Source: Pontixanthobacter gangjinensis
Lineage (GTDB): Bacteria > Pseudomonadota > Alphaproteobacteria > Sphingomonadales > Sphingomonadaceae
Length of the DNA: 64,000 nucleotides
Assembly (NCBI RefSeq): GCF_009827545.1
Contig: NZ_WTYS01000001.1
Location: 1,265,772 to 1,329,771, forward strand
Reading direction: 5' to 3'
Shown here: positions 63,808-64,000 of the stretch, in pieces
Numbering within the stretch: the stretch's first letter is position 1
Layout of the letters: each line of letters opens with the position of its first letter
The notes under the pieces: model-generated
Databases searched by the model: none
What the model was told of the DNA's origin: nothing
The model's input: only the letters and a program-made list of their open reading frames with translations
Position numbers and translations under genes: made by a program

Positions 63808-64000
63808 GCCAGCACAGCGCCGGCAACGGCTGCATTCAGACTGTCTGCACGGCCTTTCATCGGCATCGTGACCCGCAGGTCACAAGCATTTTCGTAAGCT
63901 TCGGGCAGACCACGCGATTCATTGCCGACAAGGATGAAGCACGGCGCCGCGTAAGGCGCATCGCGATAATCGACGGCATTGCGCAAGCTTGCGGCGATAA
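63780..64000 (-). CDS. SpoU/TrmH family RNA methyltransferase, 3' end only
   Basis: The gene continues past the right edge; the last about 73 codons are visible. Seen: ILVGNESRGLP and MPMKGRADSLNAAVAGAVLAYE, which are the second and third motifs of the SPOUT class (SAM-binding knot). Known: such enzymes 2'-O-methylate tRNA or 23S rRNA (TrmH, RlmB type). The exact target cannot be told without the N-terminal half. Stop at 63780-63782 lies within rmuC. Confidence 0.9.
   Translation of the reverse strand, partial: IAASLRNAVDYRDAPYAAPCFILVGNESRGLPEAYENACDLRVTMPMKGRADSLNAAVAGAVLAYEVLASLD

Overview
The window is a stretch of a moderately GC-rich alphaproteobacterial chromosome, most likely from the order Sphingomonadales (Erythrobacteraceae or a close relative). 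That assignment is inferred from several things seen together: a complete dcw cell-wall and division cluster with ATGA-coupled genes, an FtsZ with a very long acidic linker, a sulfur block with DUF2849 and DUF934 proteins, a serC-serA-hisZ-purA neighbourhood, and a short unimodular QueF. No phage, IS element, CRISPR array or rRNA operon was seen.

Layout. 1-18.6 kb: the end of mraZ, then rsmH-ftsL-ftsI-murE-murF-mraY-murD-ftsW-murG-murC-murB-ddl-ftsQ-ftsA-ftsZ, all on the plus strand. Most junctions overlap by 1-4 bases (ATGA or TAATG), which implies translational coupling. ftsZ has its own 123-base leader carrying a consensus DnaA box and a GANTC site, and ends at a strong intrinsic terminator. 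18.7-27.3 kb: plus-strand housekeeping genes (SPOR/TPR exported protein, YbjN-like protein, proC, Bax1-inhibitor-like membrane protein, proline-rich lipoprotein, obgE, proB, an epimerase). 27.3-35.7 kb: a minus-strand sulfur block, read as a hypothetical membrane protein, sseA-like sulfurtransferase, metC-like PLP enzyme, MscS channel, SUMT, DUF2849, sulfite reductase, DUF934 and APS reductase. 35.8-41.6 kb: queF, tRNA-Thr, rarA with a DUF429-like partner, a PadR regulator, a small membrane protein and a glycosyltransferase. 41.7-49.8 kb: serC (with a candidate structured leader), serA, hisZ, an atypical AT-rich islet, then purA. 49.8-64 kb: an L,D-transpeptidase, a MarR-like regulator, the minus-strand operon argH-lptM-like-lysA-siroheme dehydrogenase, a TlpA-like lipoprotein, a relic of a FAD monooxygenase, tRNA-Val, an asparaginase, an MDR oxidoreductase, truA-fmt divergent from recR-def, a Cys-rich copper-storage-like protein, rmuC and the 3' end of a SpoU methyltransferase gene.

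How the genes work together. The first third makes lipid II and builds the divisome. The sulfur block reduces APS to sulfide; its siroheme cofactor needs the SUMT of the block plus the separate dehydrogenase next to lysA. Proline (proB, proC), serine (serC, serA), histidine (hisZ), arginine (argH) and lysine (lysA) synthesis are all represented.

The part that looks least like core genome is 45.8-48.3 kb between hisZ and purA: degenerate direct repeats, a small MarR-like gene, a 297-base AT-rich spacer with four TGATGTA motifs, and a divergent, extremely alanine-rich gene whose end resembles a trimeric autotransporter (YadA) anchor. I did not find a clearly new multi-gene defence or mobile system; this regulator-adhesin islet and the structured leaders are the best candidates for something undescribed. 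All calls were made by reading; no database search was run.
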